Positions 6,759 through 15,181 of a stretch of 36,210 bases of DNA are shown here, piece after piece; position 1 is the first letter of the stretch; each line of letters opens with the position of its first letter. Where the stretch lies: assembly GCA_002684655.1 (NCBI GenBank), contig NYVR01000092.1:1-36210 (forward strand). Reading direction: 5' to 3'. The notes beneath the pieces were generated by a model. The model searched no databases. It saw only the letters and a list, made by a program, of their open reading frames with translations, and was not told where the DNA came from. The stretch is from Planctomycetota bacterium (GTDB lineage Bacteria > Planctomycetota > UBA1135 > UBA2386). Position numbers and translations under genes: made by a program.

Positions 6759-9700
6759 ATGCCGACCCAACTAGGTCTCAGCCTCCGTCCGATCGCCGCC
6801 GCCGCTCTGGCAGCCTGCGCCGCGCTCCCCGCGCAGTGCCCACCCGGCGCGACCATGCCGCGGGACCTCGCGCTAGAGACGACCATGCCGCCCGCGGGCC
6901 CGGCGATGACCCGGCGTCGGACCGGCGTCGACGCGCTCGAACGAGGCTCGCCCGCCGACGCACGTCCACACCTGTTCGCGGCGCTGGAGTTCCACCCATC
7001 CGCGGCCGACCTGCTGCTGGATGTGGTCTGCGCCTGCGGCGACGACCCCGACCTGCTGCAGCGGTGGACAGAGCGCTACGTGCGCGCCGCGACCGACGAA
7101 CGCGGCCGGATGAAGCTGGAGTCACCGACGCGCAAACGCCTCGGGGCCGTGGACGGAGCTATGGAGGCCGTCAAGCAGGCGCAGGCGCTGACCAAGAAGC
7201 GCTTCGCCGCTGTCGCCGAGCTGGCGCGCTTCATCACCAAGCAAAAGGCCAAGGGAAAAGACATCGCGAGCCGCGCGTTGATGGTCCGTTGGGCCAGCGA
7301 GCTCTTGCTGACGATCGGCGAAGGGGCGCCGAACGCGCTCGGCAAGGTCGCCGACGGCGTCGCCGCACATCAAGCCAAATACGAGCCAGACTACGAGCTC
7401 GTCTACAAGGCGCTCGCAGCAGTCATGCGCACGCCGATGCCAGCCGAAGACGAGGCCAACGAGGCGCCCACGACGGGCGGACAAGACGCTGTAGCAGCGC
7501 TCAACGACCGCCGAATCCGCGCCGCGAGAATCCTGCTGGGACTGTCGCGCCAAGTGCGCTTCAAGGACCTGCAAGGCGTGCGCCCTGGCGGACCTGGCAA
7601 GCTCGGCGAGGAAGCGCGGCAGCTGCTAGAGTCCGAGCGACGCGCAGACGTTGAACAAGGCAAGGTGTGGACCATCGCCGAGCTCGAAGACATGACGCTC
7701 GACGAGTCGCTGCGCTTCACCGAGGAGCACCGCGACTGGCACAACCCGGGGATCGCGCTGAGCACGAACGGCCTCTACCGCGTCGAGACGACGTGCGGTC
7801 ACGGCACGCTCCTCGGCACTGCCAAGACCATCGAGTTGCACCACCGCCGCCTCGCCAGTCACTACGGTAAAGACCCTTTCGACGGACGCCGCGGGATCGC
7901 CCGCATCGTCCCCGAAGTCGACGACCTAGAGACAGAGGGCGCTCCGTATTGGTGGGCCGCAGGGTTCCAGTCCGGCGACCGCACGACGGTCCGGTTCTCG
8001 TGGGGCACAATCCCAGGGCTCGGTCGCACGCTGACGCACGAGCTCACGCACCGCTTCGATGGTGTGATCCGGCCGTTTCTGCCGACCTGGTACGTCGAAG
8101 GGCACGCCGACTGGACCGGCGCGCACTACGCGAAGATGGCCGACGAGAACTTCGTCGAGGACATGCTCCGGATCGGGACGCCTGCCCACACCTACTACAA
8201 GGGGTACGGAGGCAAACGAAACTTTGAGCGACTCCTGAAAGGCGAGGTTGACGACTACCGCGACAACTACTTCGCCGGTTACTCGCTCTACACGTTTCTC
8301 AAGACCTACCCGCCAGCAAAGCCGCGCTACGCCGCCGCCCTTGACAAGTTCGAGCGCAACGCTCGCGCGGGTCAGCGAGATCCGCTCGGCTACTTCACTG
8401 CGACGTTCTGTGACGGCGAAGCCGGGAGACCCGAAGACTTCGACGGTCTCTATGAGGACTGGCGGGCGTTTGTACGCGGCTGCTACGACTGGCTCGACCG
8501 CAAGCGTGAGGACAACCGCTGGCTCCGCGACTACCGGCACGGCGCGGGCAAAGGCGACAAGGCGCCGCTAGTCATGGATGAGCCGACCTGGTCCTGGGGA
8601 CGCAACCGCGCTGAGCCCTACTACGGCCAGGAACACGCCGCCCAGGCGACGCTGCTGCTCCAGGAAGTCGGCGACATCGACGCGACCGTCGCGGCAGGCG
8701 TCTGGTCACTTACAGCAGACGGCTGGCGCCCCGAGGTCGCGCGCTCGCTCGGTGACGCGCTCAGCGCAAGCCGTTCGCAAGACGCGAGCAAAGCGTTCTC
8801 GACCCTGGCCCACGCCCACTTCCCGGACCTCGCGACCGTCGACGGCAGCGCGCTGCTCAGCAAGCTCCCGAAGACCAAGTCGCTGCTCGCAGCGCTTGAG
8901 GAGCGCGCGGCCGCGCTCCAGACGGCCAGCCACACGAAGGCCGCTGCCGCCACCGCGCGAGAGCACGCGGCCGTCTGCCAGCTCTTCGGCATGCCAGCGA
9001 GCTCAATCGCCGTGCCCGAAGCAGCGCCGCGGCTGCCGCGCCACCTAGGCGGCGCGGGCTTCGACGAGAGCGGCTTGACCAGCTACGAGGACCGGCGGCG
9101 TAAAGGGCTCTGGTACGTGACACCGGCGGGCGACCTGCACGTCGGCAGAGAGAAACCGCGCGAAGCGACGGGCGTACTTGACCGCAGGGCGCGGCAGCGT
9201 CACGCCTTCGCGCACACTGTCAACTGGGTCGAGCCCGGCCACTATGTGCTGCGTGGGCGCGTTCACTGGACAACCTCTTACGTGTCCGGCGCGATCGTGT
9301 TCGGCTACACGCGCCGTGACCGCAACGTGCGCCTGGGGTTCTCGGCCGGCGACTTCCAATACGCCATCGGCAAGAGCGAGACCAACGACCGCAAAGGCCG
9401 CGTCCGGCTCTCCCTCGCCGGGCTGTGGGAACGCGACGGAAACCTCCCCGACGGCCGACGCAATAAGACAATCGAGATCCCTGAGGAACAAAACTGGTTC
9501 GAATATGAGCTCGTCGTGCGCGGTCCTCGCGTCGACGTGCGCGTGAACGGCGAGTCCGTGATGAACTACGGGGTCCACGACGGCACACCCATCGAGGGAC
9601 ACGTCGGCTTCGCGACGTCGACCGGCGCCATCCGCGTGCAGCAGCCGACCGTGCAGCGACTCGACGATGAGCTCAGCCCGCCGGTTTACGGCCTCGACAT

Positions 9701-10139
9701 CGCCACCCAACCGACGGGCGACCTCGATGACTTGGTCCACCTGCAGGCGAAGGGAGTCCCCGTCGGCGCCGACGGCACGCTGATCCTCTGGCTGCCCAAG
9801 GTCGACGAGGGCTCGCCCGCCAAGAAGCTCGGCCGAGCCATTCGACCGCTCAGCCGCATCCTCCAACACCCGCTCGAATATCCGCAGAGGTGGGTGCTCG
9901 CGCACCCCAAGGGGATGACGAAGAAGCTCCTCGACGCGGTGCAGGCAGACCTCGCCGACCTTCGTAAGGCCCCGATGGATATCGTCGAACACGACGTCGG
10001 CATGCCGTTCGAGGGGCCCTACTGCTGGGTGATCTTCCTCGACGCCCAGGGCGTTCTGCGCGCCGCCGCCGAGAGCGTGGACCCGAGACTGCACTCCAAG
10101 GTGCAGCAGTGGTCGCGCAAGTTCCGACGGCGCCGCTGA
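6759..10139 (+). CDS. Large secreted HExxH metallopeptidase-like protein with a lectin-like domain
   Basis: The ATG at 6759 yields a signal peptide (LRPIAAAALAACAALPAQC) and a 1126-residue exported protein; the open frame upstream of it overlaps the preceding gene and is not used. The N-terminal 400 residues look helical. A zinc-protease site follows: HELTH at residues 427-431 and, 16 residues after the last histidine, PTWYVEGHADW with Glu447, the layout of MA-clan (gluzincin) peptidases and planctomycete DUF1570-like proteins. Residues about 785-970 read as a beta-sandwich (YVLRGRVHW...WFEYELVVRGPRVDVRVNG...GHVGFAT), like 3-keto-disaccharide hydrolase/LamG-type domains. The last 140 residues are an unrecognised alpha/beta-looking domain. 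The substrate is unknown. A TATAGG at 6725-6730 may be part of its promoter. Confidence 0.8.
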   Translation: MPTQLGLSLRPIAAAALAACAALPAQCPPGATMPRDLALETTMPPAGPAMTRRRTGVDALERGSPADARPHLFAALEFHPSAADLLLDVVCACGDDPDLLQRWTERYVRAATDERGRMKLESPTRKRLGAVDGAMEAVKQAQALTKKRFAAVAELARFITKQKAKGKDIASRALMVRWASELLLTIGEGAPNALGKVADGVAAHQAKYEPDYELVYKALAAVMRTPMPAEDEANEAPTTGGQDAVAALNDRRIRAARILLGLSRQVRFKDLQGVRPGGPGKLGEEARQLLESERRADVEQGKVWTIAELEDMTLDESLRFTEEHRDWHNPGIALSTNGLYRVETTCGHGTLLGTAKTIELHHRRLASHYGKDPFDGRRGIARIVPEVDDLETEGAPYWWAAGFQSGDRTTVRFSWGTIPGLGRTLTHELTHRFDGVIRPFLPTWYVEGHADWTGAHYAKMADENFVEDMLRIGTPAHTYYKGYGGKRNFERLLKGEVDDYRDNYFAGYSLYTFLKTYPPAKPRYAAALDKFERNARAGQRDPLGYFTATFCDGEAGRPEDFDGLYEDWRAFVRGCYDWLDRKREDNRWLRDYRHGAGKGDKAPLVMDEPTWSWGRNRAEPYYGQEHAAQATLLLQEVGDIDATVAAGVWSLTADGWRPEVARSLGDALSASRSQDASKAFSTLAHAHFPDLATVDGSALLSKLPKTKSLLAALEERAAALQTASHTKAAAATAREHAAVCQLFGMPASSIAVPEAAPRLPRHLGGAGFDESGLTSYEDRRRKGLWYVTPAGDLHVGREKPREATGVLDRRARQRHAFAHTVNWVEPGHYVLRGRVHWTTSYVSGAIVFGYTRRDRNVRLGFSAGDFQYAIGKSETNDRKGRVRLSLAGLWERDGNLPDGRRNKTIEIPEEQNWFEYELVVRGPRVDVRVNGESVMNYGVHDGTPIEGHVGFATSTGAIRVQQPTVQRLDDELSPPVYGLDIATQPTGDLDDLVHLQAKGVPVGADGTLILWLPKVDEGSPAKKLGRAIRPLSRILQHPLEYPQRWVLAHPKGMTKKLLDAVQADLADLRKAPMDIVEHDVGMPFEGPYCWVIFLDAQGVLRAAAESVDPRLHSKVQQWSRKFRRRR

Positions 10140-10146
10140 GCGGCGC
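10130..10146. terminator. Hairpin with the stop codon in its loop, between convergent genes
   Basis: GCGCCGC and GCGGCGC form a perfect 7-bp stem around a 3-nt loop that is exactly the TGA stop codon of the metallopeptidase-like gene. It sits seven bases from the end of the convergent glycosyltransferase gene, so it may terminate transcription from both sides. No U-tract follows. Confidence 0.4.
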
Positions 10147-10152
10147 TCCTCA

Positions 10153-11520
10153 TCAGCGCGGACCGCCCGGCGGCAACGAGCCGCTCGCCTCGGCCTCCAT
10201 CTGCAGCCGCCAGAACGCTTGGCGCCGCGCTAACGGGATCGTCTCAAACTGCGGCCGACCGACCGGCGCCGCTCGCGCCTCTTCATAGATCTTCTCGATG
10301 TCCGCAGCGTGTTGATCCAACGCGGGCGGCGGCGACGGGATCTTCGACACGAGCTCACCCCAGAGACCAGGTTCGTCGAGCAAGCGGAGCATCGCCCGCG
10401 CGATGTCGGCAGAGTCGCCAGCGCGCGTGCTCATACCCGCGCCGCCAGACCGGTCGGGTAGCGCGCCTAGATCGCTGGTGATGCAGGGCCTCCCCAGCTC
10501 AAAGCACTCGTCGAGCACGATGCCGAAGGTCTCGATGCACGTGCTCGGAAAGACGCCGACGTCCGGCGCCACCGCGTGAAGCTGCTCAGGATCGAACACC
10601 CCGTGGAAGTTCACTGGCAGACCGGCGGCGATCGTGTGCATCTCGTCTCCGAACTGCGGGCTCTCGAAGTCACCGAGGACATGCAGCTCCGCTCGCCCTG
10701 GCCGCGCGGCCTCGACCTGTCGGAACGCGCTGACGAGCGCGTCGACGCCCTTGTGACGACCGACGCCACCCCAATAAGCGAAACGAAGCGGCGCACCAGG
10801 CGCCGGCGCGGCCAGCTTTGGCATCCCGTCAAAGCGCTGTCGGTAACCGAGCGGCAGCGTCCGGTATCGGCCCCGATCAATGCCGGTCGTCTGCGAAAGG
10901 AGATCTGCGGTCGAGTCCACCGCGACCAGGACGACGCGCGCCAACGACACCTCGGACCGATAACTGTCTCGGTATAGGTCGATGCCTTCATCCAGCTCGT
11001 GCTGCGGCTCGTGGCCATACTTCGGCACGCACGACCGGCAGCTCTCCGAGGAGAGAGACCGGCGACACGCCTCATCACCGACGCGCCGGCGGAACGCGCG
11101 CGGGCAGCTTGTGTAGTAGTCGTGGAGTGTCACGACGTTGGGGACGCCGACGCGCTCACAGATCTCGACGAGGTTGCACGTCAACCGCACCCAGTGGTGA
11201 ATGTGGACCAGCGCAGGTCGGTGCTCTCGCAGGAACCGCTCGAACCGCTCCTCGACCTCGGGATGCCACATCTTGACGTGGTGGTCGAAGTAGAGGTCGT
11301 TGCGGTTGAGGCGATACACCGGGAGACCCTCGAACTCGTCCTCGACCAACCTGACCTCCTCGGCCCAGTGCTTGGTCCCTGTGAGCACCGCGACCGAAAA
11401 TCCACGCGCCCGCTGCCGACGCGCGAGGTCGAGCGCATACGACTCTGAGCCGCCGCGACTCTCCGGCGCGAACTGGTGGATCACGTGCAGCACGTCCATG
11501 TCTGTGACGATGCTACGCAT
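10153..11520 (-). CDS. Family 4 (GT4) glycosyltransferase
   Basis: This is a cytoplasmic GT-B glycosyltransferase, about 455 residues. The N-terminal Rossmann domain opens with MDVLHVIHQFAPESRGGSE, typical of GT4 enzymes that take a nucleotide-sugar donor; a HIHHWVRLTCNLVEICE and TLHDYYTSCPRAF stretch follows. The donor domain carries FAYWGGVGRHKGVDALVSAF and the retaining-enzyme EX7E motif in CIETFGIVLDECFELGRP. A Cys-rich insertion (CRRSLSSESCRSCVPKYG) after the acceptor domain is typical of GT4 proteins with a possible metal site. Start choice is uncertain: ATG at 11520 or ATG at 11499 (MDVLHV), neither with a clear ribosome-binding site. It probably acts in cell-surface polysaccharide or glycoprotein assembly; no sugar-specific neighbour is present. 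Confidence 0.88.
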   Translation of the reverse strand: MRSIVTDMDVLHVIHQFAPESRGGSESYALDLARRQRARGFSVAVLTGTKHWAEEVRLVEDEFEGLPVYRLNRNDLYFDHHVKMWHPEVEERFERFLREHRPALVHIHHWVRLTCNLVEICERVGVPNVVTLHDYYTSCPRAFRRRVGDEACRRSLSSESCRSCVPKYGHEPQHELDEGIDLYRDSYRSEVSLARVVLVAVDSTADLLSQTTGIDRGRYRTLPLGYRQRFDGMPKLAAPAPGAPLRFAYWGGVGRHKGVDALVSAFRQVEAARPGRAELHVLGDFESPQFGDEMHTIAAGLPVNFHGVFDPEQLHAVAPDVGVFPSTCIETFGIVLDECFELGRPCITSDLGALPDRSGGAGMSTRAGDSADIARAMLRLLDEPGLWGELVSKIPSPPPALDQHAADIEKIYEEARAAPVGRPQFETIPLARRQAFWRLQMEAEASGSLPPGGPR

Positions 11521-11612
11521 TGCCGGCGGACGATCGACCGTATCCGCGGCCGCAGCGCCCGTATTCCCTACTTGGTTCCGGCAGGCTGGGTGCCCTAATG
11601 TCCAGACACGCC

Positions 11613-11618
11613 CATACA
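11613..11618 (+). promoter_or_regulatory. Putative -10 element (CATACA) of the DUF4920 gene
   Basis: CATACA ends seven bases before the ATG at 11626, the same geometry as at bolA, and no Shine-Dalgarno sequence is present. No good -35 is seen, so this is weak. The rest of the 105-bp divergent region with the glycosyltransferase (11521-11625) shows no other motif. Confidence 0.3.
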
Positions 11619-11625
11619 AAGCCCG

Positions 11626-12552
11626 ATGCTAGTACTCCGAATCCTGACATCCCTGACCGCGCTCGCCCTCGTCGCCGCCCCTGGCGCTCAAGAGCAGACC
11701 GCGAACAAGAAGCTCGACGCCGATCGCTTCGACCACTACGGCGACGGCATCGTCGCCGGCAGCCAACCGATGACGCTGCGCGCGGCGCTCGCGAACGCGA
11801 AGGCCCTCGACGGCAAGACCATCCGCGTACGGGCGCCGATCACCGGCGTCTGCCAGGTGAAGGGCTGCTGGATGAACCTCGGCCGAACCGACGCGAACGG
11901 CAATCCGCCGCTGTTCGTGAAGTTCAAGGACTACGGCTTCTTCATGCCCAAGGACTCAAGCGGCCGCGTCGCGATCGTTGAGGGCACGATGACCCTCAAG
12001 CAGGAGACCGTCGCCGAGACCAAGCACTATCTCGAGGACGCCGGCAAGCACGAGCAGGCCAAGAAGGTCACCCAGGGGCGTAAGATCCTCCGCTTCATGG
12101 CGAGCGGCGTCGCGATCGAGAAGCCGATCGACCTGACTGCCTACCGGCAGTTCGGCGCAGGCATCGCGGCAGGCGCGGCGCCCGCCACTCTCGCAGAGGT
12201 GATGGCATCACCGGCCGATTACGTAGGCAGGAAGGTCCGCGTGCGCGGCCCCGTCACCGGCGTCTGCCAGGTGAAGGGCTGCTGGATGAACCTCGGCAAG
12301 CCAGACAAGCAGGGCAACCCGCCGATCTTCGTCAAGTTCAAGGACTACGGGTTCTTCGTGCCGAAGGACGCCAGCGGCTGCGAGGCCGTGCTCGAAGGCC
12401 AGCTCTCGTTCAAGCAAGAGACCGTCGCCGAGACCAAGCACTACCTTGAAGACGCCGGTAAATACGAGGCCGCTAAGAAGGTCACCGAAGGGCGCAAGAT
12501 CCTCCGCTTCATGGCCGACGGCGTCGCGATCACCAAGGCCGCCAAGAAGTAG
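11626..12552 (+). CDS. Exported protein with two tandem DUF4920 domains
   Basis: This 308-residue protein has a signal peptide (VLRILTSLTALALVAAPGAQ) and then two near-identical DUF4920 domains, residues about 28-165 and 166-303. Each contains (I/V)TGVCQVKGCWMNLG with a CX4C pair (Cys76/Cys81 and Cys214/Cys219), then PP(L/I)FVKFKDYGFF, then KQETVAETKHYLEDAGK and GRKILRFMA(S/D)GVAI. DUF4920 is known as an exported domain with conserved cysteines; its function is not established, and the cysteine pair suggests metal or redox chemistry. A single domain per protein is the usual form, so the tandem copy is noteworthy. The 3' end almost touches the convergent Sua5 gene. Confidence 0.87.
   Translation: MLVLRILTSLTALALVAAPGAQEQTANKKLDADRFDHYGDGIVAGSQPMTLRAALANAKALDGKTIRVRAPITGVCQVKGCWMNLGRTDANGNPPLFVKFKDYGFFMPKDSSGRVAIVEGTMTLKQETVAETKHYLEDAGKHEQAKKVTQGRKILRFMASGVAIEKPIDLTAYRQFGAGIAAGAAPATLAEVMASPADYVGRKVRVRGPVTGVCQVKGCWMNLGKPDKQGNPPIFVKFKDYGFFVPKDASGCEAVLEGQLSFKQETVAETKHYLEDAGKYEAAKKVTEGRKILRFMADGVAITKAAKK
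11707..12534 (+). repeat. In-gene tandem duplication, 414-bp period
   Basis: The two DUF4920-coding halves are in register at 414 bp (138 codons). The segment 11840-11883 is identical to 12254-12297 over 44 bases, and further long near-identical blocks cover the VKFKDYG and KQETVAETKHY coding regions. Flanking parts, such as the first 40 residues of each unit, have diverged much more. Confidence 0.85.
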
Positions 12553-12553
12553 G

Positions 12554-13600
12554 TCATCGACCCAACCCAGCGCGTCGCAGCCGGTCTGCGACCGCCCGCC
12601 ACTCAGGCCGCTCCGGCAACGCCTCGACGTAGACGACCTCGCAGTCGCTCGCCGCGAACCGATGCATCGCAGCGTAGAGGCCGCTGGTAAACCCCGCGAC
12701 GTCGGTCGGCAGGACCTCCGTCGTCGACGCGCCCTCTGCTCCACGAGCGTCCCCCCGCGCCAACAGCGCGAAGCTTTGCGCAGCGGCAGGTAGCTTGAGC
12801 GCGCCGTCGCGACCTCGCGCGACCTCGATCAACGGCAGCCCGGGCGCGTAGTGCCGCGCGATTCGGCCGGGCGAGCGGCGGGCCGCCCCGGCGTCCTCAT
12901 CGCCTGCAGGCGCCGCGACCTCGAAGCCATGCTGCTGCAGCTCCTCTCGCGAGATGCCGCCGTCACGCAACAGGACCAGCGGACCGTCGCCCTCTACGGC
13001 CACGACCGTCGACTCGATGCCGACGTCGGTCGCGCCGCCGTCGACGACAGCATCAATGCGGCCGTCGAGGTGGTCGAGCACGTGCTGCGCGGTGGTCGGA
13101 GAGACCTGCGTGAAGAGGTTCGCGCTCGGCGCAGCGATCGGCACACCCGCAGCCGATATCAGGGCGCGCGCCACAGGGTGCGACGGCGCGCGTACGCCGA
13201 CCGTGTCTAGTCCGCCCGTCACGACGTCCGGGACCGCGGCGGAGCGCGGCAGCACCATCGTCAACGGCCCGGGCCAGAACGCCGCGGCCAGCCTGTAAGC
13301 GGTCTCGGGGATCGCTCGCACAACATCGCCCGCCCGCGCGAGGCTATCGACGTGAACAATCAGCGGGTTGAACGATGGTCGCCTCTTCGCGGCGAAGACG
13401 GCGCGCACGGCCTCCTCGTCGAGCGCGTTCGCGCCGAGCCCGTAGACCGTCTCCGTCGGGAACGCGACGAGCTTGCCTGCCCGCAGCCACGCGCCCGGCT
13501 CATGCAGAGCATCGCGCAACCCAGCGCCGCCTGCCGCGTCGACCGCCAACCTGGCGGTCTCACGGAGCGGATGCTGGTTGTCCCCGTCAACGGATGTCAT
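12554..13600 (-). CDS. sua5: L-threonylcarbamoyladenylate synthase, long Sua5 form
   Basis: It makes threonylcarbamoyl-AMP from threonine, bicarbonate and ATP, the first step of t6A37 tRNA modification. The YrdC-type domain (residues about 35-220) shows GKLVAFPTETVYGLGANA, the substrate-contacting KRRPSFNPLIVHV, FWPGPLTMVL, VGVRAPSHP and SAN(L) at the active site, then GIESTVVAVEG and LLRDGGIS. The C-terminal 110 residues (GRIARHYAPGLPLIEV...EALPERPEWRAVADRLRRA) are the Sua5 domain, so this is the 348-residue long form, not short TsaC. ATG at 13600 (MTSVDGDN) is preferred to one twelve codons upstream. It lies 51 bp downstream of a sulfatase on the same strand and may be read through from it. 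Confidence 0.93.
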   Translation of the reverse strand: MTSVDGDNQHPLRETARLAVDAAGGAGLRDALHEPGAWLRAGKLVAFPTETVYGLGANALDEEAVRAVFAAKRRPSFNPLIVHVDSLARAGDVVRAIPETAYRLAAAFWPGPLTMVLPRSAAVPDVVTGGLDTVGVRAPSHPVARALISAAGVPIAAPSANLFTQVSPTTAQHVLDHLDGRIDAVVDGGATDVGIESTVVAVEGDGPLVLLRDGGISREELQQHGFEVAAPAGDEDAGAARRSPGRIARHYAPGLPLIEVARGRDGALKLPAAAQSFALLARGDARGAEGASTTEVLPTDVAGFTSGLYAAMHRFAASDCEVVYVEALPERPEWRAVADRLRRAGLGR

Positions 13601-13651
13601 GGTGAGATTCTGCGGGTTGACGTAGCCTCGACTCAACCGTCGTCCGCCTAG

Positions 13652-15130
13652 CTAGCGTGACTTCTGCGGCTGACACCACAGACGGTATGGGTCGTCGAGA
13701 CGCTCCATCTCCGCGAGCAACAGCGCCTCTAGCGCGGCGCGCTGCTCGGCGAACCGCGGGTCCTCGGCGAGGTTGAGCTGCAGCGCACCCGGCGCGTTCC
13801 CGGTGAGCGACTGCACGACGTCGACCGCGTGCTGCTCCAGCAGCTCGTGCGGGTTGTCCGCCAGACAGAACAGCTGCGTCTTGCGCACGCGGCCGCCTAA
13901 CACGTCGTACTGGATCAACTTCCAGTCTCCACGACGCACGCAGCGTATGCCCGGCTTGGTCCCGCCGGCGTAGACGCCGTAGAGCACGTCCCGCGACGTC
14001 GCGCGCGCGCCGTCGAGCACGGGACGCATGCTGACACCCTCGACCGTCTCTGGCGCCTCGATGTCCGCGCAATCGCACAGCGTCGGCAGAAGGTCTAGCA
14101 AGTAAACGTTGCCTTGCACCCGTTTGCCCGCGAGCACTCCCGGGCCAGCGAAGATCAGCGGCACGCGCCACGTGTGCTCGTAGAGGTTCTGTTTCCCCTG
14201 GAGGCCGTGACGGCCGATCGCCATCCCGTGGTCCGAGGTGTAGACGATGATCGTCTCGTCGAGCTCCCCCATCGCATCGAGCCGGGCGATCACCCGCCCG
14301 ATCTGCTCGTCGATGCTCTCATTGCACGCGAACTGGCGGCCGCGCTCGTTGCGGATCGTCGCTTCGTCACGGCGACGCAGGACACCCTGGACGTTGACCT
14401 CGTCACGGAGGCCCGGGTGGCCGTGGTGGAACGGGTGGGCCGGGAGGTAGTTCACGGGCAGCTTGGTCGCGTTCGACGGCGGCGCGCCCTGAGGTCCGCG
14501 GTTGTCGGCCCCGTGATAAGCGAGCAAGTCCTCCGGCGCCCACCTCGGGTCGTGCGGGTGCGAGAACCCGAGATAGATCAAGAACGGGTCTTCGTCATCG
14601 CGAGCCTCACGCTCGGCGAGATACTCAAGCACGCGCTCGGCGTGCCACGGTGAGCCGTTGTCGGCGTCTGCCTGGCGGCAGGTCTTGTCCTGAACGACCT
14701 CGAACTTCGCGTTCGCCGCCTTATAGCTGTTGCCGCGCTTGCACGTCCGCATGGTGTCATAGCCTGCGCGGTTGAAGACCGCCGCCAGCGTATGATCGTC
14801 GAGATCTTTGGGGCAGTTCGGGTTGTGACCCTCACCGCGGATGCCGCGCTTGGGGAGGTGCCATACCGTGCGCCCGCTCATGATCATGTGGCGCGAGGGG
14901 GTGCAGACAGCGCCCGACCACGACCCCATGTGATAGGCGGCGTCGACCACGGTTCCACGCGACGCGAGCGCGTCGATGACCGGCGTTCGACAGGTCGACG
15001 TAGGGTCGTAAACCTTCAGGTCAAAGGGCGACTGATCGTCGACGACGATCAGCAGGATGTTAGGGCGCGCCTGCGCTGCGAGCGGCGCCATCGCCAAGGC
15101 TGCGAGCGAAAGGAGGGAGCGGATGTGCAT
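13652..15130 (-). CDS. Secreted type I sulfatase
   Basis: This hydrolyses sulfate esters outside the cytoplasm. From the ATG at 15130 there is a signal peptide (HIRSLLSLAALAMAPLAAQA) and a 492-residue chain. The metal-binding start NILLIVVDDQS is followed by the sulfatase signature CTPSRHMIMSGR, with Cys76 the residue converted to formylglycine. Other sulfatase elements are SHPHDPRWAPED, IIVYTSDHGMAIGRHG and RVPLIFAGPGV, with WKLIQYDV near the C terminus. It resembles the iduronate-2-sulfatase/choline-sulfatase group in layout. It is divergent from a second sulfatase at 15182 with 51 bp between starts. A formylglycine-generating enzyme is not in the window. The actual polysaccharide substrate cannot be read from sequence. 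Confidence 0.92.
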   Translation of the reverse strand: MHIRSLLSLAALAMAPLAAQARPNILLIVVDDQSPFDLKVYDPTSTCRTPVIDALASRGTVVDAAYHMGSWSGAVCTPSRHMIMSGRTVWHLPKRGIRGEGHNPNCPKDLDDHTLAAVFNRAGYDTMRTCKRGNSYKAANAKFEVVQDKTCRQADADNGSPWHAERVLEYLAEREARDDEDPFLIYLGFSHPHDPRWAPEDLLAYHGADNRGPQGAPPSNATKLPVNYLPAHPFHHGHPGLRDEVNVQGVLRRRDEATIRNERGRQFACNESIDEQIGRVIARLDAMGELDETIIVYTSDHGMAIGRHGLQGKQNLYEHTWRVPLIFAGPGVLAGKRVQGNVYLLDLLPTLCDCADIEAPETVEGVSMRPVLDGARATSRDVLYGVYAGGTKPGIRCVRRGDWKLIQYDVLGGRVRKTQLFCLADNPHELLEQHAVDVVQSLTGNAPGALQLNLAEDPRFAEQRAALEALLLAEMERLDDPYRLWCQPQKSR

Positions 15131-15181
15131 GGGCGCAGGGGTTGCGGGAGAATGCCAAGACATCGTCGCACCGCAGGCCCT
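15131..15181. promoter_or_regulatory. Shared divergent promoter region of the two sulfatases
   Basis: Only 51 bp separates the two sulfatase start codons, so both promoters, and any common regulator site, must lie here or inside the coding starts. I see no clear hexamers or symmetric operator and no ribosome-binding sites. This is a positional inference. Confidence 0.4.

Noticed and set aside
9045-10094. 349-codon minus-strand open frame opposite the metallopeptidase-like gene
   Set aside because: It lies wholly within the plus-strand gene, whose domains continue through it.
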